DNA of 11,869 nucleotides from an uncultured Rickettsiales bacterium (GCA_948744995.1 CAPZCD010000036.1:1-11869), one strand, 5' to 3'. Positions 1 to 6,576 are shown, counted from the first letter of the stretch. Made by a program: numbers and translations. Notes: a model not told the origin generated them from the letters alone.

Positions 1-218
1 GCTTGATTATAAACTATATTCTCTGATAGATCATAGAGTATACCATTCATATCTTGCCCCAAAGGAGGCAATCCTCCTGCTTCTTTAGGTAACATAGTTA
101 TTTCCGGGAATCCAGTATTATAACTTACTCTTCCTTCTTCCTCTGTATCATTGGGTATCTCATTTCTCAGACCATTTACAGCAAATGCTTGTTTTATCTG
201 TTTGGGTTTGTTTATCAT
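1..218 (-). CDS. Second tail fibre protein, N-terminal part (runs off left edge)
   Basis: The 72 visible residues begin MINKPKQIKQAFAVNGLRNE and are about 85% identical to the N-terminus of the neighbouring complete fibre gene, including the GFPEITMLPKEAGG and DMNGILYDLSENIVYNQA blocks. These blocks are typical of the baseplate-attachment end of phage tail fibres. The ATG at 218-216 directly follows the TAA stop of the upstream fibre gene (221-219), so the two are tandem and probably translationally coupled. The rest of the gene lies outside the window. Its role would be host-receptor binding at the tail tip. The sequence shows a duplicated attachment domain; whether the distal part differs cannot be seen. 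Confidence 0.85.
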   Translation of the reverse strand, partial: MINKPKQIKQAFAVNGLRNEIPNDTEEEGRVSYNTGFPEITMLPKEAGGLPPLGQDMNGILYDLSENIVYNQ

Positions 219-1487
219 TTACTTAATCATATAATGTTTAACATATCCTTCCGTTATATTATGGTCGTTATCTAGATATAATCTTATACCATCTATTATA
301 TTTTCACTATAGACATAACAGCTGCTGTTGGTTGTGTTGTAAAGTCTTACTGTTCCATTACTATAAAACTTTAGATAACTAGAAGTTAATAAATGGTAGG
401 GGGCTTTGGCATTAACTATATTTAGTTCTAAATATGAGTTTCCATTGGATGATACTCCCGCATCCAGATACTTATCATTCGTTATTTGATATGAATTTGT
501 TTGGTTCTTATTCTTTATATAACTATAAGCTTCATTTGAATTAAATATATCACTATTCCAACCATACACACTATTCGTAACATAATTACCATTACAGCCC
601 ACTTGACAATTTAGCATAGCACCACTATTTCCGTAATCAGATTTTAAATCCGCTATTGTTATCTTATGTCTATAGTTATCATCTATGTTGTTAATAGCTA
701 GATATTTTATAGGTTTAGTAATATTAAACTCTTCTATAAGTTGTATCTCAGTAGATTGTTTTGAACTACCAACAGGAGTACCATATACATCTGACACAAC
801 CACAAAAGCATTATAAAATTGTATACCAGTATTTATGGTTGGAACTCTAAATATATCTTTATCCATTTCATATCCAAAATAATAACAACTGTTGTTATTA
901 TTTATTAATATATTTTCATATTCAGCAAAGGATACATATCTTAACTTATCTTTCTTAAGATATTCATTAGTCAATATATCATAGTTACTAACAGCATAAG
1001 TTCTTCCATTACATCTTAAACAACCATCAGGTGTATCATTTCTACCACTGTAAATTATTTTGCCAACAATTCTTTGTTTATAATCTCTAGGTACTATCAT
1101 ATCCCAATCTAAACCTATTACAGAGTTATCTGTTTTATAGTTACTTATGTTGTTATTGTGTTTAGATAGATAGATTTTATTGTCCTCCTCTATTAGCATT
1201 GCATTCTTTGGATAACCACCCCTATTGGTTATTATATCTTCATTAAGACCATAGGTTCCTCCTGCTTGATTATAAACTATATTCTCTGATAGATCATAGA
1301 GTATACCATTCATATCTTCCCCTAATACTGGTAATCCTCCTGCTTCTTTAGGTAACATAGTTATTTCCGGAAATCCAGTATTATAATTTGCTTTACCTTC
1401 CTCTTTTGTATTATCCAATATTTCATTTCTCAGTCCATTTACAGCAAATGGTTGTTTTATCTGTTTGGGTTTGTTTATTATTGTCAT
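219..1487 (-). CDS. Tail fibre protein with tail-collar-like domain
   Basis: This 422-aa protein is a receptor-binding tail fibre. Residues about 5-130 form the conserved fibre N-terminal region (AVNGLRNE, GFPEIT, GGLPVLGEDMNGILYDLSEN, GGYPKNAML, WDM), which in related phages attaches the fibre to the baseplate. Residues about 141-220 resemble a phage tail collar domain: GKIIYSGRNDTPDGCLRCNG, then a DIFRVPTIN segment. The C-terminal 200 residues are Asn/Ser/Tyr rich, low in charge, and not recognisable; they probably form the trimeric tip. No clear Shine-Dalgarno precedes the ATG, so translation is probably coupled to the upstream DUF2612-type gene, whose C-terminal frame overlaps this start by 65 bases. 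A paralogous fibre gene follows immediately. Confidence 0.88.
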   Translation of the reverse strand: MTIINKPKQIKQPFAVNGLRNEILDNTKEEGKANYNTGFPEITMLPKEAGGLPVLGEDMNGILYDLSENIVYNQAGGTYGLNEDIITNRGGYPKNAMLIEEDNKIYLSKHNNNISNYKTDNSVIGLDWDMIVPRDYKQRIVGKIIYSGRNDTPDGCLRCNGRTYAVSNYDILTNEYLKKDKLRYVSFAEYENILINNNNSCYYFGYEMDKDIFRVPTINTGIQFYNAFVVVSDVYGTPVGSSKQSTEIQLIEEFNITKPIKYLAINNIDDNYRHKITIADLKSDYGNSGAMLNCQVGCNGNYVTNSVYGWNSDIFNSNEAYSYIKNKNQTNSYQITNDKYLDAGVSSNGNSYLELNIVNAKAPYHLLTSSYLKFYSNGTVRLYNTTNSSCYVYSENIIDGIRLYLDNDHNITEGYVKHYMIK

Positions 1488-1758
1488 TATTAATTATAAG
1501 TTCATAGTCTACTCCACAAGGTACAGGTACTATATCACTATTTCTTAGTAAAGATGTTTCCCATAGATGAGGAGTAAAGTTAAAAATAAAAGATATTTTC
1601 ATTATACCTGATCTGATTACTTTACAGGTACCTCTTCCTTCATATAGAATAGATGTTATATGGTTTAGAGAAGTTAAGGTAGCATCCGTTGTAGCTCTAA
1701 CACAGGATAATAACAGTACTTTTCTATACTGTTCATTTTCTAATCTGTGTAGTTTCCT
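1423..1758 (-). pseudogene. C-terminal half of the DUF2612-type protein, displaced into the -1 frame
   Basis: Reading the minus strand one frame back from the N-terminal fragment gives an open stretch of about 111 codons. It contains RLENEQYRKVLLLSCVRATT, SLNHITSILYEGRGTC, a G-x-M-K-I-S-F-I-F-N-F core, and VPVPCGVDYEL. These correspond to the expected second half of the family: a YR-K-L-L-L helix, a GRG turn, a beta segment, and a LP-x-P-x-GV ending. It has no plausible start of its own. The junction around 1742-1750 reads as either a two-base AC insertion (TACACAGATTAG from TACAGATTAGAA) or loss of one T. No canonical slippery heptamer is visible, so mutation or a sequencing error is likelier than programmed frameshifting. 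The frame ends at TGA 1425-1423, inside the fibre gene. Confidence 0.72.
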
Positions 1759-2042
1759 GTTCTTTTACCCGTATAGAAAGGAGATTGATTAAAAGGTTCA
1801 AAGTTGCTTTCTTTAAATCCAAAGTAATCTTCTCCTATTAGATTAATATATCTGGATACTCCTAATATTCTTCCCCAATTATCCAAACCATAGCTATTGG
1901 CTGTTTTAATGTTGAATACCAGATTATAGATATCCTGTATATTCCTACTAGGATCTAAATATCTAAAGGTATCTATTAGTTTCAAAATAGTAGGACTATT
2001 TTGATATTGTAGTAATATTACATTACTATTGTCATTATTCAT
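1740..2042 (-). CDS. DUF2612-type phage baseplate/tail protein, N-terminal fragment ending at a frameshift
   Basis: The 100 residues from MNNDNSNV carry the front half of the DUF2612-like phage family: SPTILKLIDTFRYLDP, then IYNLVFNIKTANSYGLDNWG, RILGVSR, YFGF and PFYTGKRTGNY. The frame then meets TAG at 1742-1740, near the middle of a domain that is usually about 200 residues. The missing half is present in the -1 frame (next entry). I chose ATG 2042 because GAGG lies nine bases upstream; a TTG at 2051 would put that GAGG directly against the start codon. The start overlaps the end of the J-like gene. The family usually sits between the J-like wedge protein and the tail fibre and is thought to help attach the fibre. 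Confidence 0.8.
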   Translation of the reverse strand: MNNDNSNVILLQYQNSPTILKLIDTFRYLDPSRNIQDIYNLVFNIKTANSYGLDNWGRILGVSRYINLIGEDYFGFKESNFEPFNQSPFYTGKRTGNYTD

Positions 2043-3282
2043 TAACCACAACCTCTATGTTATCTTTAGTTAACACTCCAACTTTATCTATGGGTATATA
2101 AACACTATCGGATAATTGTTCTATATTTTTTAGTTTAATTCTATTCTTTATATTGGTCTCTACTTTACCTATCTTTATGGATATGATATATACTCCAGCT
2201 ATTAGGGCTACCGATTGATAGAATCTACTGGCATATACAGTTTCACCTATAGATACTCTTGTGGTGGTATTATTATTAGCTAATCCATAGTAGTTATTGT
2301 AGATATAATCCTTAATCATAGATGGAATATCCTCCGAATAGGATTCTGGTACTTTCTTTAGTTCTATACTAATTACTATGTTAATTTCTTCCGGTATTTG
2401 ATAATATATGATATCTAATACATTATTTTCTGTTATCAGTACTTCTACCTCAGTATTTCCACTTGTACCACATCCGGAAGATATGGTATTCTCAATCACA
2501 TTACCTATATCCATAGGCTTTCCTCCATTAACACAGCAGTAGACCGAATGAGGTTTTATTTCTACATTATCATATACATCTATATAATTAGTTTTATTTT
2601 CTCTTACATAAACATCTAGTACTCCATCCAATTCTCTTAATCGGGCATATAGGGAACTTACGGTAGATTTACCATTTTTAGCTATACTGTTTATTCTTCG
2701 ATTTTCAAAATCATAGCTAGATTCTGCTAATCTTCCTATTATACCTTTCTCTAATTTGTTATTTACACTGTCCCATCCAACTATAGTTGTTACTATGGTG
2801 TTTATGGTATTATTTTCCACTGGAACTAATCCCTTTTCTAAACTTGAGAAGTTAATGGTAACAGTACCATTGGAAGATATTGTTTTATCTTCTGTTGATT
2901 CAAATAGATCCCCTCTATCACTCTTCACAAGAGAACCCTTAGGTATAAATGTATTAGCTAATCCTATACATTCACATCTAACTGTAGAAGATTGAGCTGG
3001 TTTCCTTTCTAGAAAGAACAGATAACCTATAGCATCCTGCCATATACCACTACTTGTCTTAGGATTAAGCATATTAAGTATATATAGCAATTGATTATTC
3101 TTATTATCTATCTGAGTTACTAAACTAGTTATAAGTTGTCCTTGAGGTGTGGTTATATCTCTGTTCATATTGCCATCAAAGGCTATATTCCATTCATCAG
3201 ATATGTTGTTATATATCTCTTCCGTATCAGGTATAGTTATTCCCGTATCATCTATTGTTATGTCATTATTACTATTAGTCAT
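2035..3282 (-). CDS. Baseplate J-like wedge protein
   Basis: This 415-aa protein matches the baseplate J-like family (Mu gp47 / P2 J type), a wedge component joining the hub to the fibres in contractile tails. Visible marks are an N-terminal region with EIYNNISDEWNIAF and DITTPQGQLITSL, the SGIWQDAIGYLFFLERKPA segment, a central GLANTFIPKGSLVKS strand region, and RRINSIAKNGKSTVSSLYARL followed by LDGVLDVYVREN, which fits the family's second domain. Length is normal. The start overlaps the upstream gp25-like stop by four bases (ATGA), showing translational coupling. All 11 Ile codons in residues 1-70 are ATA. The neighbours on both sides (gp25-like and DUF2612-type) are the expected partners. 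Confidence 0.92.
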   Translation of the reverse strand: MTNSNNDITIDDTGITIPDTEEIYNNISDEWNIAFDGNMNRDITTPQGQLITSLVTQIDNKNNQLLYILNMLNPKTSSGIWQDAIGYLFFLERKPAQSSTVRCECIGLANTFIPKGSLVKSDRGDLFESTEDKTISSNGTVTINFSSLEKGLVPVENNTINTIVTTIVGWDSVNNKLEKGIIGRLAESSYDFENRRINSIAKNGKSTVSSLYARLRELDGVLDVYVRENKTNYIDVYDNVEIKPHSVYCCVNGGKPMDIGNVIENTISSGCGTSGNTEVEVLITENNVLDIIYYQIPEEINIVISIELKKVPESYSEDIPSMIKDYIYNNYYGLANNNTTTRVSIGETVYASRFYQSVALIAGVYIISIKIGKVETNIKNRIKLKNIEQLSDSVYIPIDKVGVLTKDNIEVVVNE

Positions 3283-3632
3283 AATACATTCAAACTTATG
3301 TTAATATCTGCTTTATATGTTCTACTGTAGCTATCATATTCTACATTAGTTATATCTATTGATTTAATATCTCCATATACTTTAGCTATTTCATAACTCA
3401 TATAGTTCTCTAGAGTATTACTGGTTCTACTGATGTTATTACCTAATATATTATTATTATCCAAATAGGGTATACCTCTGGAGGTATCAAATATACATTC
3501 ACCTTTAAATGTTTTAGTTATACAACAAGTTGTTTGATTTATTTCTTCCAATTCATCAGAAACTATAGCTATGTTATTCATGGAATCTAAAGTTAGATCC
3601 CAAGTATTGCTATCTAGTTTTAGGGATTTCAT
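3279..3632 (-). CDS. gp25-like baseplate wedge protein
   Basis: This 117-aa protein has the hallmarks of the small gpW/gp25-like wedge protein encoded just before J-like genes: TWDLTLDSMNNIAIVSD, then CCITKTFKGECIFDTSRGIPYL, a predicted helix (LENYMSYEIAKVYGDI), and a C-terminal beta strand pair. In contractile baseplates such proteins bind the J-like protein and the sheath initiator region. The stop overlaps the J-like start by four bases. Upstream it is separated from the spike gene by about 1 kb holding the abi cassette, whereas all other junctions from the tape measure to here abut or overlap. Only a weak GATGA-like sequence precedes the ATG. Confidence 0.8.
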   Translation of the reverse strand: MKSLKLDSNTWDLTLDSMNNIAIVSDELEEINQTTCCITKTFKGECIFDTSRGIPYLDNNNILGNNISRTSNTLENYMSYEIAKVYGDIKSIDITNVEYDSYSRTYKADINISLNVL

Positions 3633-3683
3633 TTCATCATTTATGTTGATTATTTATTACTAATTATGCCTAAAGCTAACTTG

Positions 3684-3728
3684 CATCACAGGATAGATAG
3701 ATATATCTATTTAATCTATTCTGTGATG
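3684..3728. repeat. 45-bp inverted repeat (15-bp arms, 14 matching) between gp25-like gene and small RNA promoter
   Basis: Arms CATCACAGGATAGAT (3684-3698) and ATCTATTCTGTGATG (3714-3728) pair at 14 of 15 positions, with a G:U in the plus-strand RNA at the remaining one. The 15-base loop itself begins with the palindrome AGATATATCT. No T-run follows on either strand, so it is not an ordinary intrinsic terminator. It ends 16 bases before the -35 box of the small RNA promoter. It could be an operator, a transcript-stabilising or processing hairpin in the abi 3' region, or a boundary of the inserted cassette. Confidence 0.75.
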
Positions 3729-3744
3729 TAGTAACTGCTCTAAC

Positions 3745-3773
3745 TTGACAAATAGGTTATTGTTTGTTATGAT
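3745..3773 (+). promoter_or_regulatory. Near-consensus sigma-70 promoter for the downstream small RNA
   Basis: TTGACA (3745-3750), a 17-base spacer and TATGAT (3768-3773) form a near-perfect housekeeping promoter reading on the plus strand, against all neighbouring genes. The predicted transcription start is about 3780. The only thing downstream before a terminator is the roughly 45-nt hairpin RNA. Confidence 0.8.
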
Positions 3774-3779
3774 ATGTTT

Positions 3780-3825
3780 AGATACCTGGTGTCCACCTCT
3801 GCTTGCAAGTCGCCCAGGTTTTTTT
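3780..3825 (+). ncRNA. Small hairpin RNA next to abiF (candidate RNA partner or antitoxin)
   Basis: From the promoter at 3745-3773, transcription would start near 3780 and stop in a run of seven Ts (3819-3825), giving an RNA of about 45 nt. Its body is a hairpin with stem ACCUGG (3784-3789) to CCAGGU (3814-3819). The loop contains the self-complementary octamer CUUGCAAG (3802-3809), which could allow loop-loop dimers. It ends four bases before the complement of the abi stop codon, so it is convergent with abi. AbiF-family HEPN proteins are known to be associated with a conserved structured RNA. The promoter, hairpin and terminator are seen directly; the partnership with Abi is inference. It resembles a second hairpin on the other side of abi (4599-4642). 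Confidence 0.72.
3784..3825 (+). terminator. Intrinsic terminator forming the body of the small RNA
   Basis: The six-base-pair stem ACCUGG/CCAGGU is followed directly by seven Ts on the plus strand. The whole small RNA appears to be this terminator hairpin with an enlarged 24-base loop. On the minus strand the Ts become an A-run ahead of the hairpin, so it would not efficiently stop abi transcription. Confidence 0.75.
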
Positions 3826-3828
3826 ATG

Positions 3829-4497
3829 TTATATATTTAATTTTAATCTATTAGTTCCAATAAAGTTTTTAAGATTATTATAACTATCTATAAATGTTGA
3901 ATGCTTTTCAGTCCATTTAGAAAATTCATCAGATATTAAAGATATAAAGAATATTATCTCCTTATAACTATCCATTAGATTATACTTAAATAAACTTTCA
4001 TGGTGAAATACTCTGTTTCTTATGGATTTAATAAACTTTAATTTAGTTTGTATTTCCTTTCTTAAAACAACTTTTGAATAGTTACAAAACAGTATCCTCA
4101 AACATGGTCTCCAAAAGAATACTTCAAAATTACTATCTAATAAATTAGTCCAAAATCCAAAGTTTAAATTAGATATCAAATCATTTGAATCAATATTGCC
4201 TCTTTTAGATTCTATAACAGAATTTATTTGTTTTATTAATAGATCATTACTTTTATCTCTACCTTGTAGTAAATACCTCTTCTCAAATATCCAATCTTTA
4301 CCATATTTATTAGCTATAACTCTATAGAAAGAATTTCGTACTATTAGTTCTATATTTTGTAGAGGGAAATATAAGCTTTCATTTATTCTTGTATATAATA
4401 AATATAGTTCTATTGCCATATCAAAATCATTATTTGTTACAACTAGATATGGTTTTAATCTTTCTTCTGTTATATATGTTTCCAGTTCTTTATTCAT
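3829..4497 (-). CDS. abiF: Abi_2 (AbiD/AbiF) family HEPN ribonuclease-like protein
   Basis: The 222-aa protein belongs to the Abi_2 family of abortive-infection proteins, HEPN RNases thought to cleave RNA and arrest infected cells. Residues 47-70 carry the family helix LQNIELIVRNSFYRVIANKYG followed by KDWI, with an RNSFYR core. Residues 108-119 carry LISNLNFGFWTN, close to the family's S-FGFW signature. Residues 160-165 form RNRVFH, an intact HEPN RX4H active site, followed by HE. One motif per chain implies action as a dimer. The gene is complete and mostly uses ATA for Ile, like the tail genes. No Shine-Dalgarno is visible before ATG 4497. It sits in an insertion that splits the tail operon, between two small RNA candidates. 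A role in superinfection exclusion or as a toxin restrained by RNA is inferred. Confidence 0.88.
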   Translation of the reverse strand: MNKELETYITEERLKPYLVVTNNDFDMAIELYLLYTRINESLYFPLQNIELIVRNSFYRVIANKYGKDWIFEKRYLLQGRDKSNDLLIKQINSVIESKRGNIDSNDLISNLNFGFWTNLLDSNFEVFFWRPCLRILFCNYSKVVLRKEIQTKLKFIKSIRNRVFHHESLFKYNLMDSYKEIIFFISLISDEFSKWTEKHSTFIDSYNNLKNFIGTNRLKLNI

Positions 4498-4556
4498 TTG
4501 CTATTATAAAATCTATTACTAATACTTTAACATAATTTCAATCATTATTCAATTAC

Positions 4557-4586
4557 TTGACAAAATCCTAAGTAATCCATTATATT
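4557..4586 (+). promoter_or_regulatory. Promoter-like element upstream of second hairpin RNA
   Basis: TTGACA (4557-4562) is followed after 18 bases by TATATT (4581-4586), or after 17 bases by TTATAT. It reads on the plus strand, divergently from abiF. The arrangement, TTGACA then a hairpin beginning GAT[AT]CC about 36-41 bases on, copies that at 3745-3790. Confidence 0.6.
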
Positions 4587-4591
4587 TGCTA

Positions 4592-4642
4592 TTTATAGAT
4601 TCCAGGCACGGCTGATGATACAAGTTGTCAAGCTCCTGGAAT
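4592..4642 (+). ncRNA. Second hairpin RNA candidate flanking abiF
   Basis: An eight-base-pair perfect stem, AUUCCAGG (4599-4606) to CCUGGAAU (4635-4642), encloses a second stem GCUGAU/GUC-A-AGC (4611-4616 with 4627-4633, one bulged A and one G:U). It lies just downstream of a TTGACA promoter in the same orientation as the RNA at 3780-3825. Shared pieces are the 5' GAU[A/U]CC, a CUG, a CAAGU in the loop, and CC[A/U]GG at the 3' side. The middle base pair of the CC-N-GG stem is U-A in one copy and A-U in the other. There is no T-run after this hairpin, so its 3' end is unclear. On the minus strand it would lie seven bases past the spike stop codon, so a 3'-end hairpin for the spike mRNA is an alternative. 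Confidence 0.5.
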
Positions 4643-4648
4643 ATTAAA

Positions 4649-5410
4649 CTATCCCACCTTAACACTACTAGACCCAGAACTTGTTATGGTACATGGTCCA
4701 TTGGGAGATGTTATTATAGCATTAGTAGTTAGTACAGAAGCTTTTAGTGGATTAGTACCTAAGTTAATATTATCACTATCTATAGTTACATTGGTAGCTT
4801 TAACATTTACATTGGAATTACTGTTTATGATTGTATTTTTACTTGATTCTATGTTAATTGTATCTGATTTTATGTTAGCTTCTTTAGAGTTAATATTAAC
4901 ATTTGAATTAGCAGTTATGGTTATGTTATTGTTATTATCTATAGTTATACTACTGTTATCACTGGATATGGTAATACCGATATCCTTATCCAGTATTATA
5001 CTATTCTTTAATATTTCTTTATTGTTATTATTATTATTTTCTTTTAGGAAAGAACCTAAATATAAACTATCTCTAACATCAAACATTCGATAGGAATTAG
5101 GATTAGATCTTTTCTTAGTATTCTTAAGTTTAGATATATCTCTATCTGCTACTATACATAATCCATAGTCTCCTTTTTCGGGAGTTAGATAAACAGTATT
5201 AGAACCACATTGATATATAAAGTAAGGTATATTATAGATTATATTTGATTCTAAGTTAATAAGAGGCAATACATCAACAGTATTATTATCTCTATCTACA
5301 TTAATAACTTCTACTAGGAAAGCAGTTCTAACTAAAGATGATATGTTATTCTTTATGATAAAACTTAGTAGATTAACTTCATTATTATCGGTTGTATATT
5401 TCTTAAACAT
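4649..5410 (-). CDS. Baseplate central spike protein (Gp138 N-terminal type) with beta-helix needle
   Basis: This 253-aa protein forms the membrane-piercing spike under the hub. Residues about 25-95 give the OB-fold-like Gp138 N-terminal domain: TAFLVEVINVDRDNNTVDVL, YNIPYF and TPEKGDYGLCIVADRDISKL, then an SNPNSYRMFDVRDS segment that is also typical. From about residue 140 the chain turns into short alternating strands rich in Ile, Thr, Ser and Asn (ITISSDNSSITIDNNNNITI and onward), the signature of a trimeric beta-helical needle. The start overlaps the hub gene by eight bases. It ends at the boundary of the abi cassette. Confidence 0.87.
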   Translation of the reverse strand: MFKKYTTDNNEVNLLSFIIKNNISSLVRTAFLVEVINVDRDNNTVDVLPLINLESNIIYNIPYFIYQCGSNTVYLTPEKGDYGLCIVADRDISKLKNTKKRSNPNSYRMFDVRDSLYLGSFLKENNNNNNKEILKNSIILDKDIGITISSDNSSITIDNNNNITITANSNVNINSKEANIKSDTINIESSKNTIINSNSNVNVKATNVTIDSDNINLGTNPLKASVLTTNAIITSPNGPCTITSSGSSSVKVG

Positions 5411-6287
5411 GGTAATAGTTAGCTTTAATTAATGTTTTAAAACTTCCTTCAATTTTACTATATAAGATATGTTGTAATCTTGTTACTTTATAATCTCCAT
5501 TAGCTATGGTATTGTAACTGTTTACTATTCTAATCTGACATCCTAACTGTATTCTAGGTTCAAAGTATATTTCCAATTGAACTCCATCCTGCGTTAGCTG
5601 TATATAACCTATTACATTATCCCCTTTAGCACAATCTAGAATTACAACATCATTTTTATTGTTTATAACATTATCATAGTCAGTTATTACTATGGAATTG
5701 TTATTAATGATAATATCAAAGTCATAATCCTGAGATAGTTTAATAAGTTTCTGTATATTTGAACCTTCTAGATATATGTTAGCATCAGATATATTTACTC
5801 CATTGTTAATAACCGTATAATTAACATTCATATCTTTAGCTATGGTATTTACTATATTAGTTATATTCTGTTCTCCTTTTATGCTTGTAGGTTTAGTAGG
5901 ATTAACTATTTGTCTATAGTTAGTTATAGCTGATATGTAGAAACTAACATCTGGTACCTTACTGTAGTCAGGATAGGAATTTATTATATCACCAGAGAAT
6001 ATTAAACTGTTATTATTACGATAATAACAGTTTATTGTATAGTTAGATACTTCATTTCTTCCTTTGTACTTTATAAAAGATAACTTATTCATAATATCAT
6101 TAGCTAATCCATAGATTCTAATAACTGCACTATTGAGAGAAGGTAGACCATCACAACTAATCTCCGTTATACTTGCAAAATCTTCTATAACCATAACGTT
6201 ATTGCCATTACCAATGATATCAGCAGTACTGTTACCACTATCTCTAATCTCAAAATATATTAGTTTCTCACTAAATAAATTATTCAT
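5403..6287 (-). CDS. Baseplate hub protein (gp27-like)
   Basis: This 294-aa protein fits the baseplate hub family of Mu-like and Pam3-like contractile phages, the ring that caps the tube and holds the spike. Supporting segments: an N-terminal strand region ending in AVIRIYGLANDIMNKLSFI, SLIFSGDIINSYPDYSKVPD followed by VSFYISAIT, PTKPTSIKGEQNITNIVNTI (a helical insertion), and a C-terminal GYIQLTQDGVQLEIYFEPRI stretch in which a G-D-Y-K-V strand follows. Length is normal. Both ends overlap neighbours by eight bases (or abut), and the order plug, hub, spike is the standard one. Confidence 0.83.
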   Translation of the reverse strand: MNNLFSEKLIYFEIRDSGNSTADIIGNGNNVMVIEDFASITEISCDGLPSLNSAVIRIYGLANDIMNKLSFIKYKGRNEVSNYTINCYYRNNNSLIFSGDIINSYPDYSKVPDVSFYISAITNYRQIVNPTKPTSIKGEQNITNIVNTIAKDMNVNYTVINNGVNISDANIYLEGSNIQKLIKLSQDYDFDIIINNNSIVITDYDNVINNKNDVVILDCAKGDNVIGYIQLTQDGVQLEIYFEPRIQLGCQIRIVNSYNTIANGDYKVTRLQHILYSKIEGSFKTLIKANYYHV

Positions 6288-6576
6288 ATGTTAATATAAA
6301 TCTATCATTGAACTCTCTATAGTCATTTGGTTCTGTATCATCATTTCCAAATATATCTATGAATTTTAAGGTACCTTTAAGGTAGTTATTACTACCATAA
6401 GGTATTAGATTAACATTAGTAAGACATAATATACCATTAGTTATGATAATATCATTTACTTTTATAGAACTGTATATTCTATTATCTTTCTGTTGAATCT
6501 TTAGTTCGCAATTCTGATTGTCTAAAACTATATTCAGTATCTGACTTGGTATTTTTTGTAGTTCAATGTAAAACAT
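6280..6576 (-). CDS. Baseplate plug-like protein (DUF6983-type)
   Basis: From ATG 6576 the protein is 98 aa: MFYIELQKIPSQILNIVLDN, then a run of short strands (IYSSIKVNDIIITNGILCL, VNLIPYG, LKGTLKFIDIFGND) and an ending FNDRFILTYE. This pattern of P-x-Q near the start and a G-x-L-x-F-x-D segment with a terminal L-x-Y is what I recall for the small baseplate plug protein that sits with the hub in simple contractile tails. I chose ATG 6576 over ATG 6597 because AGAGG lies five bases upstream, it abuts the previous stop (6580-6578), and it matches the usual protein start. Confidence 0.7.
   Translation of the reverse strand: MFYIELQKIPSQILNIVLDNQNCELKIQQKDNRIYSSIKVNDIIITNGILCLTNVNLIPYGSNNYLKGTLKFIDIFGNDDTEPNDYREFNDRFILTYE

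Noticed and set aside
1..1487. Diversity-generating retroelement acting on the duplicated fibre genes
   Set aside because: The copies differ by scattered changes not limited to adenines, and no reverse transcriptase or template repeat is in the window.
1740..1760. Programmed -1 frameshift in the DUF2612-type gene
   Set aside because: AGGAAAC resembles the known GGGAAAC heptamer, but the first three bases are not identical and the break sits mid-domain, where programmed shifting is not known for this family; mutation or error is simpler.
2756..2995. Plus-strand open frame inside the J-like gene
   Set aside because: It is opposite a well-supported conserved gene and has no promoter, Shine-Dalgarno or recognisable product.
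4612..4618. CUGAUGA inside the second hairpin, as in a hammerhead ribozyme core
   Set aside because: The matching GAAA part of the core and a proper cleavage site are missing, and the surrounding stems do not form the three-way junction.
4686..5093. Plus-strand open frame with long hydrophobic stretches that looks like a membrane protein
   Set aside because: It is the complement of the repetitive Asn/Ile/Thr beta-helix of the spike gene; the hydrophobicity follows from the codons opposite, and no ribosome site is seen.
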